Below, in pieces: positions 43,158 to 51,326 of a stretch of 64,000 bases of DNA. The notes under the pieces are model-generated. The model searched no databases. It was given only the letters and a program-made list of their open reading frames with translations, and was not told where the DNA came from. Origin of the DNA: Oceanirhabdus seepicola (lineage in GTDB: Bacteria; Bacillota; Clostridia; Clostridiales; Clostridiaceae); the NCBI RefSeq assembly GCF_023684385.1, contig NZ_JAGSOJ010000005.1, positions 124,001 to 188,000 of the forward strand. The letters are read 5' to 3'. Both the position numbers and the translations under genes were made by a program. The stretch's first letter is position 1, and the number at the start of each line of letters is the position of its first letter.

Positions 43158-43715
43158 TCATCTTTGTAATCGCCTTATGACCTTACATGGATTTCCAGCT
43201 GCAATAACATTATCAGGGATGTTTTTTGTAACAACGCTCCCCGCTGCTATAGTGGTATTACTTCCTATAGTTACTCCTGGACAAATTATTGCTCCCCCAC
43301 CAATCCAAACATTATCGCCTATTGTAATTGTCTTAGCAAACTCTTTTCCTGTCAATCTTTCTTTTGGATTGGTTGGATGTGTAGCAGTGTATATTTGAAC
43401 ATTCGGTGCCATAAGCACATTATCTCCAATGATAACCCTATTAACATCTAATACAACACATCCAAAATTGGCATAGAAGTTATCTCCAATTTCTATATTG
43501 TATCCATAATCACAATAAAAAGGTGGTTCTATATGAAAGGTACCTTTTGCATTAATTAACTCTCTCAATATTCTCGCTTTTTTCTCAATTTCCTTAGGTC
43601 TTGCATTATTGAAATCATATATTAACTCTCTAGCATGTTCTCTTTCCTTCACAAGTGTTTCATCCCCTGCATCATAATAATCTCCTGCAAGCATCTTTTC
43701 TTTTTCACTTCTCAT
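43158..43715 (-). CDS. maa: Maltose/galactoside O-acetyltransferase-like (left-handed beta-helix)
   Basis: This is a 185-residue hexapeptide-repeat acetyltransferase. The N-terminal helix KEKMLAGDYYDAGDETLVKE is the maltose acetyltransferase (Mac) domain. The beta-helix includes the catalytic His in QIYTATHPTNPKERLTGKEF and the closing IGGGAIICPGVTIGSNTTIA. It acetylates sugars with acetyl-CoA. The ATG lies 8 nt after TAAGGAGTG. The first bases of that ribosome site belong to a 12-copy TATTAAG tandem repeat, so expression may vary with copy number. Confidence 0.92.
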   Translation of the reverse strand: MRSEKEKMLAGDYYDAGDETLVKEREHARELIYDFNNARPKEIEKKARILRELINAKGTFHIEPPFYCDYGYNIEIGDNFYANFGCVVLDVNRVIIGDNVLMAPNVQIYTATHPTNPKERLTGKEFAKTITIGDNVWIGGGAIICPGVTIGSNTTIAAGSVVTKNIPDNVIAAGNPCKVIRRLQR

Positions 43716-43726
43716 GATTTACACTC

Positions 43727-43810
43727 CTTAATACTTAATACTTAATACTTAATACTTAATACTTAATACTTAATACTTAATACTTAATACTTAATACTTA
43801 ATACTTAATA
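43727..43810. repeat. Heptanucleotide tandem repeat, 12 exact copies
   Basis: CTTAATA (TATTAAG on the minus strand) is repeated exactly 12 times over 84 bp. It abuts the ribosome site of the maltose-acetyltransferase-like gene and occupies its promoter region; each unit contains a TATTAA that resembles a -10. Such perfect short repeats change length by replication slippage. Confidence 0.97.
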
Positions 43811-43832
43811 CCATAATTTTATCACTAACCAA

Positions 43833-43888
43833 GGGACAGTTCTCAAGATTTTTGATTCTATGATTCAAAAACCCTGAGAATTGTCCCC
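43833..43888. repeat. GGGGACAGTTCTC repeat, inverted pair (copy 8)
   Basis: The arms GGGACAGTTCTCAAG and CTGAGAATTGTCCCC surround a core that pairs (TTTTTGATTC with GATTCAAAAA). It is the exception to the 3'-end rule, lying between the divergent promoter regions of the acetyltransferase and putP. Confidence 0.88.
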
Positions 43889-43913
43889 TAATTTTAAATA
43901 CATTAATTTCATA

Positions 43914-43942
43914 TTGATTTGATTACAGAAAGCTTGTATAAT
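43914..43942 (+). promoter_or_regulatory. Sigma-A promoter of the putP leader
   Basis: TTGATT (43914-43919) and a perfect TATAAT (43937-43942) are 17 bp apart. Transcription from about 43949 would give a leader of roughly 425 nt before putP, starting with a small stable hairpin (CTTTACT/AGTAAAG, 43954-43969). Confidence 0.8.
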
Positions 43943-43953
43943 AAACTTTAATA

Positions 43954-44350
43954 CTTTACTTCAGTAAAGCAAACAAAAGAGGAGGAGGTGACTGTTGCGA
44001 AATTCCTAATAAACTTTATAAAAGTATGTGAAATTTTGATAAGGATACAATTGGTGAATTCGAGGTATAATAGTATTAGCTATTGTGAATCCCATACATT
44101 GCGAAAGTGGTGTAATCATGGAGTAGAATCTTGAGGGTGTTAGTGTAAAACTAAATTTAATTGAGTAACTAATTAGCGAGAGCCAAGCAAATGCAGTTTA
44201 TACAAGTGATTACACTTAAAAGTAAACTTGTATATGTAGGATGCGTTGTATCCGAATTTATGCCCTTGGAGTGTTATATCAAACAGAAGTAGTCTTAGGA
44301 TCAAACTGGACACGTTGAACAGGGAATTAAACAAACTTTATAGGGTTTTA
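43954..44350 (+). ncRNA. Unidentified structured leader RNA upstream of putP
   Basis: This is about 400 nt without a long ORF, between a consensus promoter and putP. Visible pairings are CTTTACT/AGTAAAG (43954-43969), AATAG/CTATT (44068-44083) inside GGAT/ATCC (44042-44091), and a multi-branch unit closed by CCAAG (44183-44187) with CTTGG (44265-44269). The latter holds TATACAAGT/ACTTGTATA (44199-44234) and GGAT/ATCC (44239-44253). A GGAGGAGG at 43981 precedes a four-codon TTG ORF (43995-44009). No T-box or known riboswitch core is visible. Some phrases (GGACACGTTGAAC) recall group II intron domain I leaders, but I cannot confirm that; no intron-encoded protein or domain V is present. Confidence 0.45.
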
Positions 44351-44373
44351 TAGAGTTTTGGCAACGGGTTTTT

Positions 44374-45846
44374 ATGGTTAACTTTGGGGGAGTTTTATTT
44401 GTTTTTGTTCTTTATTTCATATTTATGCTTTCAATAGGCATTTATTTTTTTAAGAAATCCAATAAATCTGAGGATTATCTACTTGGTGGAAGGAATCTCG
44501 GCGGCCTTGTTATATCATTAAGCGCCCAAGCTTCTGATATGAGTGGATGGCTCTTGATGGGTTTGCCTGGAGCTGCCTATGTAGGTGGTTTGCAGACATT
44601 TTGGATTGCACTTGGTTTATTTTTAGGTACATTCATCAATTGGAGTTTTATCGCTAAGCGATTAAGAATATATACAGAGGTATCTAACAATTCTATAACC
44701 ATCCCACAATATTTTCACAATCGTTTCAAGGATAACAGTAATATGTTGAAGATATCCTCTTCAATAATAATTCTTATATTCTTTCTTATTTATACTGCAT
44801 CCGGCTTTGTTGCTGGTGGAAAACTTTTTAACAGTGTATTTGGAATATCTTATACCTTGTCACTTACTGTTGGAGTAATAATTATAGTTTTATATACTTT
44901 CTTAGGAGGATTCTTAGCTGTTTGTTGGACAGATTTCTTCCAAGGTATTCTTATGTTTTTTGCAATCATCATAGTTCCTATAATGGCAGTGTCTTCTCAT
45001 GGAGGAACCACTGAGGTATTTAATGCACTATCTCATATGCCAAAAGAATTCTTACAGATTTTCAACTCTGATACCATAGGTGTAATCGCTATATTATCCT
45101 CACTTAGCTGGGGTATTGGTTATTTTGGACAACCTCATATTCTTATGAGATTTATGGCAATTAAAAACGCAAGTGAGATTAAAAGTGCAAAGAAAATAGC
45201 AATTTCATGGGTTTTCTTTTCTTTAATTGCAGCTGTTCTCATAGGTATTATCGCTAGAATAACACTTGCAGGTACACTTAATGAATCTGCTTCTGAAACA
45301 GTATTTATTGTATTGGTTAAAGGACTCTTTAATCCTTATATGGCCGGTTTGTTTTTAGCAGCTATTTTAGCAGCAATTATGAGTACAGCTGACTCTCAAT
45401 TACTTGTTGCTGCATCTTCTGTAAGTGAAGATCTATACAAAACCTTATTAAAACGAACTATCAAAGATAAAGAATTAATTCTAGTAAGTAGAGCTGCTGT
45501 CATTGTAATTGCGGTATTAGCTTATGTTATTGCTCTAAATCCAACTAACTCCATAATGGATTTAGTATCCTATGCTTGGGCTGGATTCGGTGCCTCTTTC
45601 GGACCAACAATCATCATTTCTCTTTACTGGAGAAAAATGAGCAGATTAAGTGCCATCCTTGGTATAATAACTGGAGGAGTAACAACTATCATATGGAAAT
45701 CCTTACAGGGTGGCATATTTGATTTATATGAAATGCTACCAGCATTCCTACTATCCTGTGCAGTTATAATCATAACTACACTTGTTAAAGAAGAAAGTAA
45801 TCCAAAAATCCAACAAGAATTTAATGAATTTGAAAGAAGCTTATAA
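44374..45846 (+). CDS. putP: Sodium/proline symporter
   Basis: This is a 490-residue SSS-family symporter with 13 membrane helices. The PutP hallmarks are EDYLLGGRNLGGLVISLSAQ, ASDMSGWLLMGLPGAAYVGG, the GKLFNSVFGISYTLS region and MSTADSQLLVAASSVSEDLY near helix 9 (sodium site Ser/Thr). It imports proline with sodium as carbon source or osmoprotectant. The ATG at 44374 gives the usual family N-terminus, yet no good ribosome site precedes it (CAACGGG only), which is unusual here where almost every gene has one. The long leader RNA may control access. A repeat copy terminates the gene. Confidence 0.95.
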   Translation: MVNFGGVLFVFVLYFIFMLSIGIYFFKKSNKSEDYLLGGRNLGGLVISLSAQASDMSGWLLMGLPGAAYVGGLQTFWIALGLFLGTFINWSFIAKRLRIYTEVSNNSITIPQYFHNRFKDNSNMLKISSSIIILIFFLIYTASGFVAGGKLFNSVFGISYTLSLTVGVIIIVLYTFLGGFLAVCWTDFFQGILMFFAIIIVPIMAVSSHGGTTEVFNALSHMPKEFLQIFNSDTIGVIAILSSLSWGIGYFGQPHILMRFMAIKNASEIKSAKKIAISWVFFSLIAAVLIGIIARITLAGTLNESASETVFIVLVKGLFNPYMAGLFLAAILAAIMSTADSQLLVAASSVSEDLYKTLLKRTIKDKELILVSRAAVIVIAVLAYVIALNPTNSIMDLVSYAWAGFGASFGPTIIISLYWRKMSRLSAILGIITGGVTTIIWKSLQGGIFDLYEMLPAFLLSCAVIIITTLVKEESNPKIQQEFNEFERSL

Positions 45847-45857
45847 TAATTTAGAAA

Positions 45858-45913
45858 GGGGACAGTTCTCAAGTTTTTCTATTCAATAGAATAAAAACTT
45901 GAGAACTGTCCCC
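45858..45913. repeat. GGGGACAGTTCTC repeat, inverted pair (copy 9)
   Basis: GGGGACAGTTCTCAAG and CTTGAGAACTGTCCCC pair perfectly, with a paired core (TTTTTCTATTC with AATAGAATAAAAA) and a T run after it. It lies between convergent putP (stop 45846) and the WYL gene (stop 45927), 11-13 bp from each stop, and should terminate both. Confidence 0.93.
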
Positions 45914-45926
45914 TTTTTTAAGACAT

Positions 45927-46886
45927 CTATTCTTCATACTTTAAAATTAAATTATTAAGTTCATTTTTCACAAACTCTCTCATTTCACTAGGTCGTAATA
46001 TCTCTCCATATCCTAGAACATCTCTTACCTCTTCACAAGCAAACTCATATTTATGCATGTTTATTGTAGCAATTACATAATGCTTGTCCTGTTTTATCTC
46101 CAATATCTCCAATCCATTAAGAATATCAGCTCTACTCTTATGAATCTTTACATCTAAAGGATAATATTCATTTTGTCTACAAATGTTTTTAAAAACCATC
46201 TTACTCTTATTCCAATAATCATCAATAGAAAAATTCTCTGGTATCGTAAATACATCCTTTATTTCGTCAATCTTTATTATTCGCTCGCATTTAAATGTTC
46301 TTATATCATTTTTTTCTTCATCATATGCAACCATATACCATTCCATTCTCTTTACCACAATTCCATATGGCCTGATGGTTCTTTCTGATGTAACACCCTT
46401 AGCCTTTTCATAAGTAATTCTCAATTTCATAGATTTCCATACAGCATTTATTAAACTATCCATATATCCTAAGGATGTACTCTCTCCCCACCATGGTGAA
46501 TCATCAAAATGAAAACTCTGCTTTATTTTCTTAATATCATCACCATACTTAGATGGTAGATTTTTTTCAAGCTTAATTAGAGCATTATTCAACTTCATTC
46601 CCATATCACTGCCATTATCCGGCTGTATCCCTATGCCACTAAGATATAAATTTATCATATCTTCTCCTTTAAGGTCACTAAGTCCAATTGAATATCCCTC
46701 AATAAAATGCACTCCTCCATTTGGACCAGTTGATGATGTTAATGGTATACCAGCTTCACACAATATATCAATATCCCTATATATTGTTCTTACTGATGTT
46801 TCAAGTTTTTCTGCAAGCACCTTAGCTTTAATCTTTCCACGACTCTCCACCATAAGTAAAATTGAAATTAATCTATGAACCCTCAT
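45927..46886 (-). CDS. WYL-domain transcriptional regulator (YafY-like)
   Basis: This is a protein of about 319 residues. The N-terminal winged helix is MRVHRLISILLMVESRGKIK with EKLETSVRTIYRDIDILCEA. The WYL domain is MKLRITYEKAKGVTSERTIR, PYGIVVKRMEWYMVAYDEEK, and the C-terminal WCX part ends in RDVLGYGEILRPSEMREFV. I chose the ATG at 46886, after TTGGGAGATG. It is divergent from a Gfo/Idh/MocA oxidoreductase, and TGACA-N6-TGTCA lies between them, so it probably regulates both. It shares operator symmetry with the WYL gene at 29910. Confidence 0.92.
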   Translation of the reverse strand: MRVHRLISILLMVESRGKIKAKVLAEKLETSVRTIYRDIDILCEAGIPLTSSTGPNGGVHFIEGYSIGLSDLKGEDMINLYLSGIGIQPDNGSDMGMKLNNALIKLEKNLPSKYGDDIKKIKQSFHFDDSPWWGESTSLGYMDSLINAVWKSMKLRITYEKAKGVTSERTIRPYGIVVKRMEWYMVAYDEEKNDIRTFKCERIIKIDEIKDVFTIPENFSIDDYWNKSKMVFKNICRQNEYYPLDVKIHKSRADILNGLEILEIKQDKHYVIATINMHKYEFACEEVRDVLGYGEILRPSEMREFVKNELNNLILKYEE

Positions 46887-46927
46887 AAGCACATCTCCCA
46901 AATTTTATTAAATAAATTATATATTTA

Positions 46928-46943
46928 TGACACACTACTGTCA
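46928..46943. promoter_or_regulatory. WYL-regulator operator (TGACA-N6-TGTCA)
   Basis: TGACA (46928-46932), six bases, TGTCA (46939-46943) lie in the 110-bp divergent region between the WYL and Gfo/Idh genes. The half-sites and spacing are identical to those before the other WYL gene at 29843-29858, although the flanks differ. Confidence 0.75.
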
Positions 46944-46996
46944 ACAATTGGTTGTTATACTAATACAAAAATGATATTTTTAGAGGAGAGATTACC

Positions 46997-47935
46997 ATGA
47001 AAATAGGTATATTAGGTACTGGATTTGGCCGCTATCATGCTAGCATTTATAAAAAATTAAGTGATGTAGAATCAATAATCATATTTGGACGAGATAAAGA
47101 TAAACTAAATAAAATAAAAACAGAACTTCAGATAGAGGTTACTGACAATATCAACGACATATTAACTAATCCAGATATTGATTTAGTAGATATTTGTCTT
47201 CCAAGTAATTTACATAGAAAATATGTTATTGAAGCTTTAAAGAATGGAAAAAATGTATACTGTGAAACTCCTGTTAGCTTATCACTTGCTGATGCAATTG
47301 CAATGAAAGAATGTGAAAAAGAATATGGTAAAAAGGTATTTGTAGATTTGTTTATAAAACATGAACCTCCATATGAATTCTTATTTAACTTAGCTCAAAA
47401 AAAGGAGTATGGAAACTTAAAAGCATTATACCTTAAAAGAAATACTCCACCATTCTGGGGTGATTTAGGTATAGGTAATATAACTACAAATCTTATGATT
47501 CATGAATTTGATTTCATAACTTGGTTACTTGGATCTCCTGATAATATTTCAGTTAGTGGACTTCCCACTAAAGAAGGTGAATCTATCGTAATTGCTAATC
47601 TTAACTATAAAGATACCCTTGTTCAAGTTCAAAGCTCATCCATGATGGCTAAATACTATCCTTTCACAGTTGGATATGAAGCAGTGTTTGAAAATGCAGT
47701 AATAGAGTTTTCTGAGAAGTGCTATGAAGCTGGTTCTGACATAAGTTGTAAGTTATATACCAATAGTACTGTTATGGACATTGAGTTAAATGATAAGAAT
47801 TGTTATGAAGAATCTATAAAACATGTACTGGATTGTTGCAATAAAAACATACCTACTAAATTAGGTATTGATGATGCAATAAAATCTCTAGAAATTGCAA
47901 TTAACGCTAAAAACTTATTATTAGAAAAAGTGTAA
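46997..47935 (+). CDS. Gfo/Idh/MocA-family oxidoreductase
   Basis: This is a 312-residue NAD(P)-dependent sugar or inositol dehydrogenase-like enzyme. The N-terminal Rossmann motif is IGILGTGFGRYH (GxGxxG variant), followed by DIDLVDICLPSNLHRKYVIE and GKNVYCETPVSLSLADA, where the catalytic EKP is ETP here. The Lys-to-Thr change at this usually conserved position may affect catalysis. C-terminal MIHEFDFITWLLGSP supplies the H-D pair. The ATG lies after AGGAGAG. It is divergent from the WYL regulator. Confidence 0.87.
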   Translation: MKIGILGTGFGRYHASIYKKLSDVESIIIFGRDKDKLNKIKTELQIEVTDNINDILTNPDIDLVDICLPSNLHRKYVIEALKNGKNVYCETPVSLSLADAIAMKECEKEYGKKVFVDLFIKHEPPYEFLFNLAQKKEYGNLKALYLKRNTPPFWGDLGIGNITTNLMIHEFDFITWLLGSPDNISVSGLPTKEGESIVIANLNYKDTLVQVQSSSMMAKYYPFTVGYEAVFENAVIEFSEKCYEAGSDISCKLYTNSTVMDIELNDKNCYEESIKHVLDCCNKNIPTKLGIDDAIKSLEIAINAKNLLLEKV

Positions 47936-47962
47936 AGTTTACTACGGAAAATAAACTGAAAA

Positions 47963-47998
47963 AGGATAAGTAGTTTGTCTTAATCAACTACTTATCCT
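47963..47998. terminator. Hairpin after the Gfo/Idh gene
   Basis: AGGATAAGTAGTT (47963-47975) pairs perfectly with AACTACTTATCCT (47986-47998), 13 bp with a 10-nt loop. The T content after it is low. It lies between the convergent Gfo/Idh and LysE genes. Confidence 0.65.
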
Positions 47999-48096
47999 AT
48001 AAAATTATATCTAAAGTAAAGAATATTATCGCAACTTTTCTTGCACTAATATATTGTTTACAATTAAATGTTGCTTCTTATGTTAGAAAATATTAA

Positions 48097-48711
48097 TTAT
48101 ATTATAGCTTGAACAAAACTATACCCTAACTTAAGTCCATAATAAATAATTATAACTCCACATACAACATTTATTATCTTTATAACCTTCTCATTAAAAC
48201 TGTTCTTAAATATTGATACCATTGTTGTTAATCCTAAAAACCAGGACATAGAAGCTATACATACACCAATTATAAATATACTTCCTGCTTCTGGTGTTAA
48301 AGATGCTTTAACACCTCCTAGCAAAAGTGAACCATCAATAAGAGCCTGTGGATTAGCCCAAGTTATTAAGAAACAAGTTAAAATAACCTGTATCATTGAT
48401 TTGTTCACATCAACCTTTTCATGATTATCAACTTTACTTATAATTAGCTGAATACCAATATATAGCACTGCTATGCTCCCAACAAGCAGAACTCCTAACT
48501 TAAGGATTGGTAACTTTTCCATTAGTGCTCCAACACCAAAGAAACAAGCCAAAGCCAATGAGATATCAAAGAAAATCGTAGTTAATGCCACCTGATATGC
48601 CCTTAGTTTACTTTTATCTATTGCTGTGTTTATAACATAGAGATTCTGCATTCCAATTGGAGCAACATAGGCTAGTCCTAACATGAATCCTTGAAGTAAA
48701 TATTTAATCAT
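48097..48711 (-). CDS. LysE/ArgO-family amino acid exporter
   Basis: This is a 204-residue membrane protein with six helices. The N-terminal hallmark is LGLAYVAPIGMQNLYVINTA (GxxPIGPQN-type), and helix 4-5 carries CFLITWANPQALIDGSLLLG, which defines the LysE arm that exports basic amino acids. The ATG lies after GGGGGAGAG. It stands 53 bp downstream of the glycerate kinase gene on the same strand, but with no functional link that I can see. Confidence 0.9.
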   Translation of the reverse strand: MIKYLLQGFMLGLAYVAPIGMQNLYVINTAIDKSKLRAYQVALTTIFFDISLALACFFGVGALMEKLPILKLGVLLVGSIAVLYIGIQLIISKVDNHEKVDVNKSMIQVILTCFLITWANPQALIDGSLLLGGVKASLTPEAGSIFIIGVCIASMSWFLGLTTMVSIFKNSFNEKVIKIINVVCGVIIIYYGLKLGYSFVQAII

Positions 48712-48764
48712 TTTCTCTCCCCCTCGTATAATTAATCATCCAAATTTTCTAACTCATTCATATA

Positions 48765-49895
48765 TCATAATTTTATATACTTTTCATAAATAACTTTCGC
48801 TATATTAAAGGTATTCTCTTTCGCTCGCTTCATTGCATCCTCTAACATCATTCCCTCAGGTGTTATACATATGATATCTTCAATCCCACAATCAAATAAA
48901 TCTTCATTTTCAATATCAACTTTACCTGCTATAGCTATAGTCTTCTTGTTATACTTCTTTCCTAGTGAAGAAATTCCTACTGGAACTTTGCCATATAAAG
49001 TCTGATTATCAATTTTTCCTTCCCCAGTTATTATCAAGTCAGCTGTTTTAATCTTCTCTTCTAACTTTGTTTCAGCAATAACCAATTTAATCCCTTGTAC
49101 CATTTTTCCATCTAAATAACTAAGGAAAGCTGCTCCTAAACCACCTGCTGCTCCCCCGCCTCTTGTCTTGGAGATATCACTCTTTAGTGTTTCTTCAATA
49201 ACAGCTTGGTAATTTAACATGCCTTTTTCAAGCTCAACCATCATTTCTGTATTCGCACCCTTTTGTGGTGAAAAAACATATGTAGCCCCATTTTCTCCTG
49301 TAAGAGGATTGTCCACATCACAGGCTATTTTAAAGTTTACAGCTTTTAGCACCGAGGGCATATTAGAAAGATCAATCTTATTTACTAACTCTAGTTCTTT
49401 TCCATAACCAAGTAACTCTTCACCTGTTTTTGACAAGAATCTTACTCCTAATGCTCTAGCCATGCCCATTCCACCATCATTTGTGGAGCTTCCCCCAAGT
49501 CCAACTATAATATTATTACATCCTTTTCCTACAGCATCCAATATCAACTCTCCAACACCATATGTTGTTGTATTCATTGGATTTCTTTCATTCTCATTCA
49601 ATAAATATAATCCAATTGCGGTGGCAACTTCAATATACGCAGTCTTACCGTCCTCTGATAACCCATAGTATGAACTAATTTCTTTACCCAAGGGTCCAGT
49701 TACGTTTAGTTCAACTCTTTTGCCATTATTGCTCGATATTAAAGAATCAACCAAACCTTCTCCACCATCCGAAATAGGAACTTTTATTATCTCTAACTCT
49801 TCATCTATAGTTTTAAATCCACTTTCTAAAAAACCAGCTACTTCATTTGATGTCATGCTTCCCTTGAATGAATCTGTTGCTATAAGAATTTTCAT
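48765..49895 (-). CDS. Glycerate kinase (GlxK/GarK family)
   Basis: This is a glycerate kinase of about 376 residues (PF02595 type), phosphorylating D-glycerate, usually at the 2-position in this family. Visible motifs are IATDSFKGSMTSNEVAGFLE, ISDGGEGLVDSL, IIVGLGGSSTNDGGMGMARA, TRGGGAAGGLGAAFLSYLDG and LIITGEGKIDNQTLYGKVPV. I chose the ATG at 49895, 7 nt after GAGAGGTG; five upstream codons overlap that site. It serves glycerate or glyoxylate use and appears to be a single gene. Confidence 0.94.
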   Translation of the reverse strand: MKILIATDSFKGSMTSNEVAGFLESGFKTIDEELEIIKVPISDGGEGLVDSLISSNNGKRVELNVTGPLGKEISSYYGLSEDGKTAYIEVATAIGLYLLNENERNPMNTTTYGVGELILDAVGKGCNNIIVGLGGSSTNDGGMGMARALGVRFLSKTGEELLGYGKELELVNKIDLSNMPSVLKAVNFKIACDVDNPLTGENGATYVFSPQKGANTEMMVELEKGMLNYQAVIEETLKSDISKTRGGGAAGGLGAAFLSYLDGKMVQGIKLVIAETKLEEKIKTADLIITGEGKIDNQTLYGKVPVGISSLGKKYNKKTIAIAGKVDIENEDLFDCGIEDIICITPEGMMLEDAMKRAKENTFNIAKVIYEKYIKL

Positions 49896-50067
49896 AATTT
49901 CACCTCTCAATAAAATAAAAATTCAAATGTTCTTCCTAAGTTTAATTATAAACTACTTTCCACTAATATTTGATATATTTATCTAAATATTCTATACTTT
50001 AAATACTACTAAAGATTTATATTAATAGAAAATTAGTTTAATTAAACTTCTTGGAGTGTGATAAACC

Positions 50068-51306
50068 ATGACTATCAACAAACATAAAAGCACTATAATT
50101 AATGAGCTTTATAAAGAAATTGAATCTGGAAATATTAACTTTGTTGATTCTTTCTGGAGTAATATAAAAAAAACAGGAACACCTATAATAGAAAGTATAG
50201 ATGGTGATAGTGAATTTTCATTAGTTACATTTATCTATAAAGGAGATGATAATACAGAATCACTACAGCTTTATGTTCCAGTGAATAGTAATCCTAATAA
50301 TATTGATTGTGCTTCATATGGACTTTCTGAATTTAAATTTGAGTGTATCTCAAATACCAATGTTTGGTATGCATCATGTATCGTAAGGAATGATGTTCGC
50401 CTTAGTTACATGTTATTACTTAATTGTCCATTTGAAAAAGCTTCTGAATATCCTGAAAGAATGATAAAGGATTCATTTAACAAAAATAAACTTATCTTCC
50501 CTAATGATAGTGAAACTGAAAAAGATTTCGTTATAGATTATGTGAATATGCCTGATGTAGACGAGCATATTTGGGTAAAAGAAAGAATTGATACTTTAAA
50601 AGGTAAAATTGAAACACTTAAATCTAAAAGTGAGATATTAAAAAATGAACGAAACATAACAATCTACACCCCATCAAACTATCGCAAGACAAATGAACCG
50701 TATAATCTTCTAGTATTGAACGATGGGGCAGAATATCTAAGAATTTCAGCTAAAGAAATTCTAGATAATTTAATCAATGATAATAAAATTCCACCTACTG
50801 TTGCGGTATTCATTGATTCAAATGATGACAGAATGACTGAATTAATGTGTAATGATAATTTTTCCTCTTATGTGGTAGATGAAGTTCTTCCTTGGGTTCG
50901 TGAACACTATAATGTAACTACTGATCCATCTAAAAGTATCATAGGAGGGTTAAGTCTTGGTGGACTTACTGCCTCATTTATGGGATTAAGATTCCCTAAT
51001 GTTTTTGGTAATATTCTATCTCAATCTGGTTCGTATTGGTACAAGCGTGAAGATTATGAGAACCCAGAAAAAAGAAATTGGCTGGCAAGACAATTTAAAA
51101 ATATTGATAAACTACCTCTTAAATTTTATTTGAATATCGGTATTTTAGAAGGCCCTCAAATATATGAAGCGAATCAAACTTTTAGAGATGTATTAATATC
51201 AAAGGGTTATTTAGTATCTTATGAAGAATTCAAAGGTGGACATGACTATCTTTGTTGGGGGGAAACTTTAGCAACTGGACTTATTGCATTAATAGGTAAA
51301 TATTAA
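50068..51306 (+). CDS. Enterochelin esterase-like (Fes-family) alpha/beta hydrolase
   Basis: This is a 412-residue protein. An N-terminal Fes-like domain of about 160 residues (VTFIYKGDDNTESLQLYVPV, NVWYASCIVRNDVRLSYMLL) is followed by an esterase-D type hydrolase. The nucleophile is in IIGGLSLGGLTASFMGLRFP, the acid/oxyanion region in NDGAEYL, and the His near the end in EFKGGHDYLCWGE. It has no signal peptide, so it acts in the cytosol, as siderophore-releasing Fes does. No siderophore genes are nearby, so other esters are possible. The ATG lies after TTGGAGTG. Confidence 0.87.
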   Translation: MTINKHKSTIINELYKEIESGNINFVDSFWSNIKKTGTPIIESIDGDSEFSLVTFIYKGDDNTESLQLYVPVNSNPNNIDCASYGLSEFKFECISNTNVWYASCIVRNDVRLSYMLLLNCPFEKASEYPERMIKDSFNKNKLIFPNDSETEKDFVIDYVNMPDVDEHIWVKERIDTLKGKIETLKSKSEILKNERNITIYTPSNYRKTNEPYNLLVLNDGAEYLRISAKEILDNLINDNKIPPTVAVFIDSNDDRMTELMCNDNFSSYVVDEVLPWVREHYNVTTDPSKSIIGGLSLGGLTASFMGLRFPNVFGNILSQSGSYWYKREDYENPEKRNWLARQFKNIDKLPLKFYLNIGILEGPQIYEANQTFRDVLISKGYLVSYEEFKGGHDYLCWGETLATGLIALIGKY

Positions 51307-51326
51307 GCTTCTTAAATAATAAAATC

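Noticed and set aside
43727..43810. The 12-copy repeat as a CRISPR array.
   Set aside because: The units are 7 bp, contiguous and have no spacers, and no cas genes are present.
43973..44373. Firm annotation of the putP leader as a group II intron.
   Set aside because: There is no GUGYG 5' end, no intron-encoded protein, no domain V/VI and no 3' junction; only a vague resemblance of short phrases.
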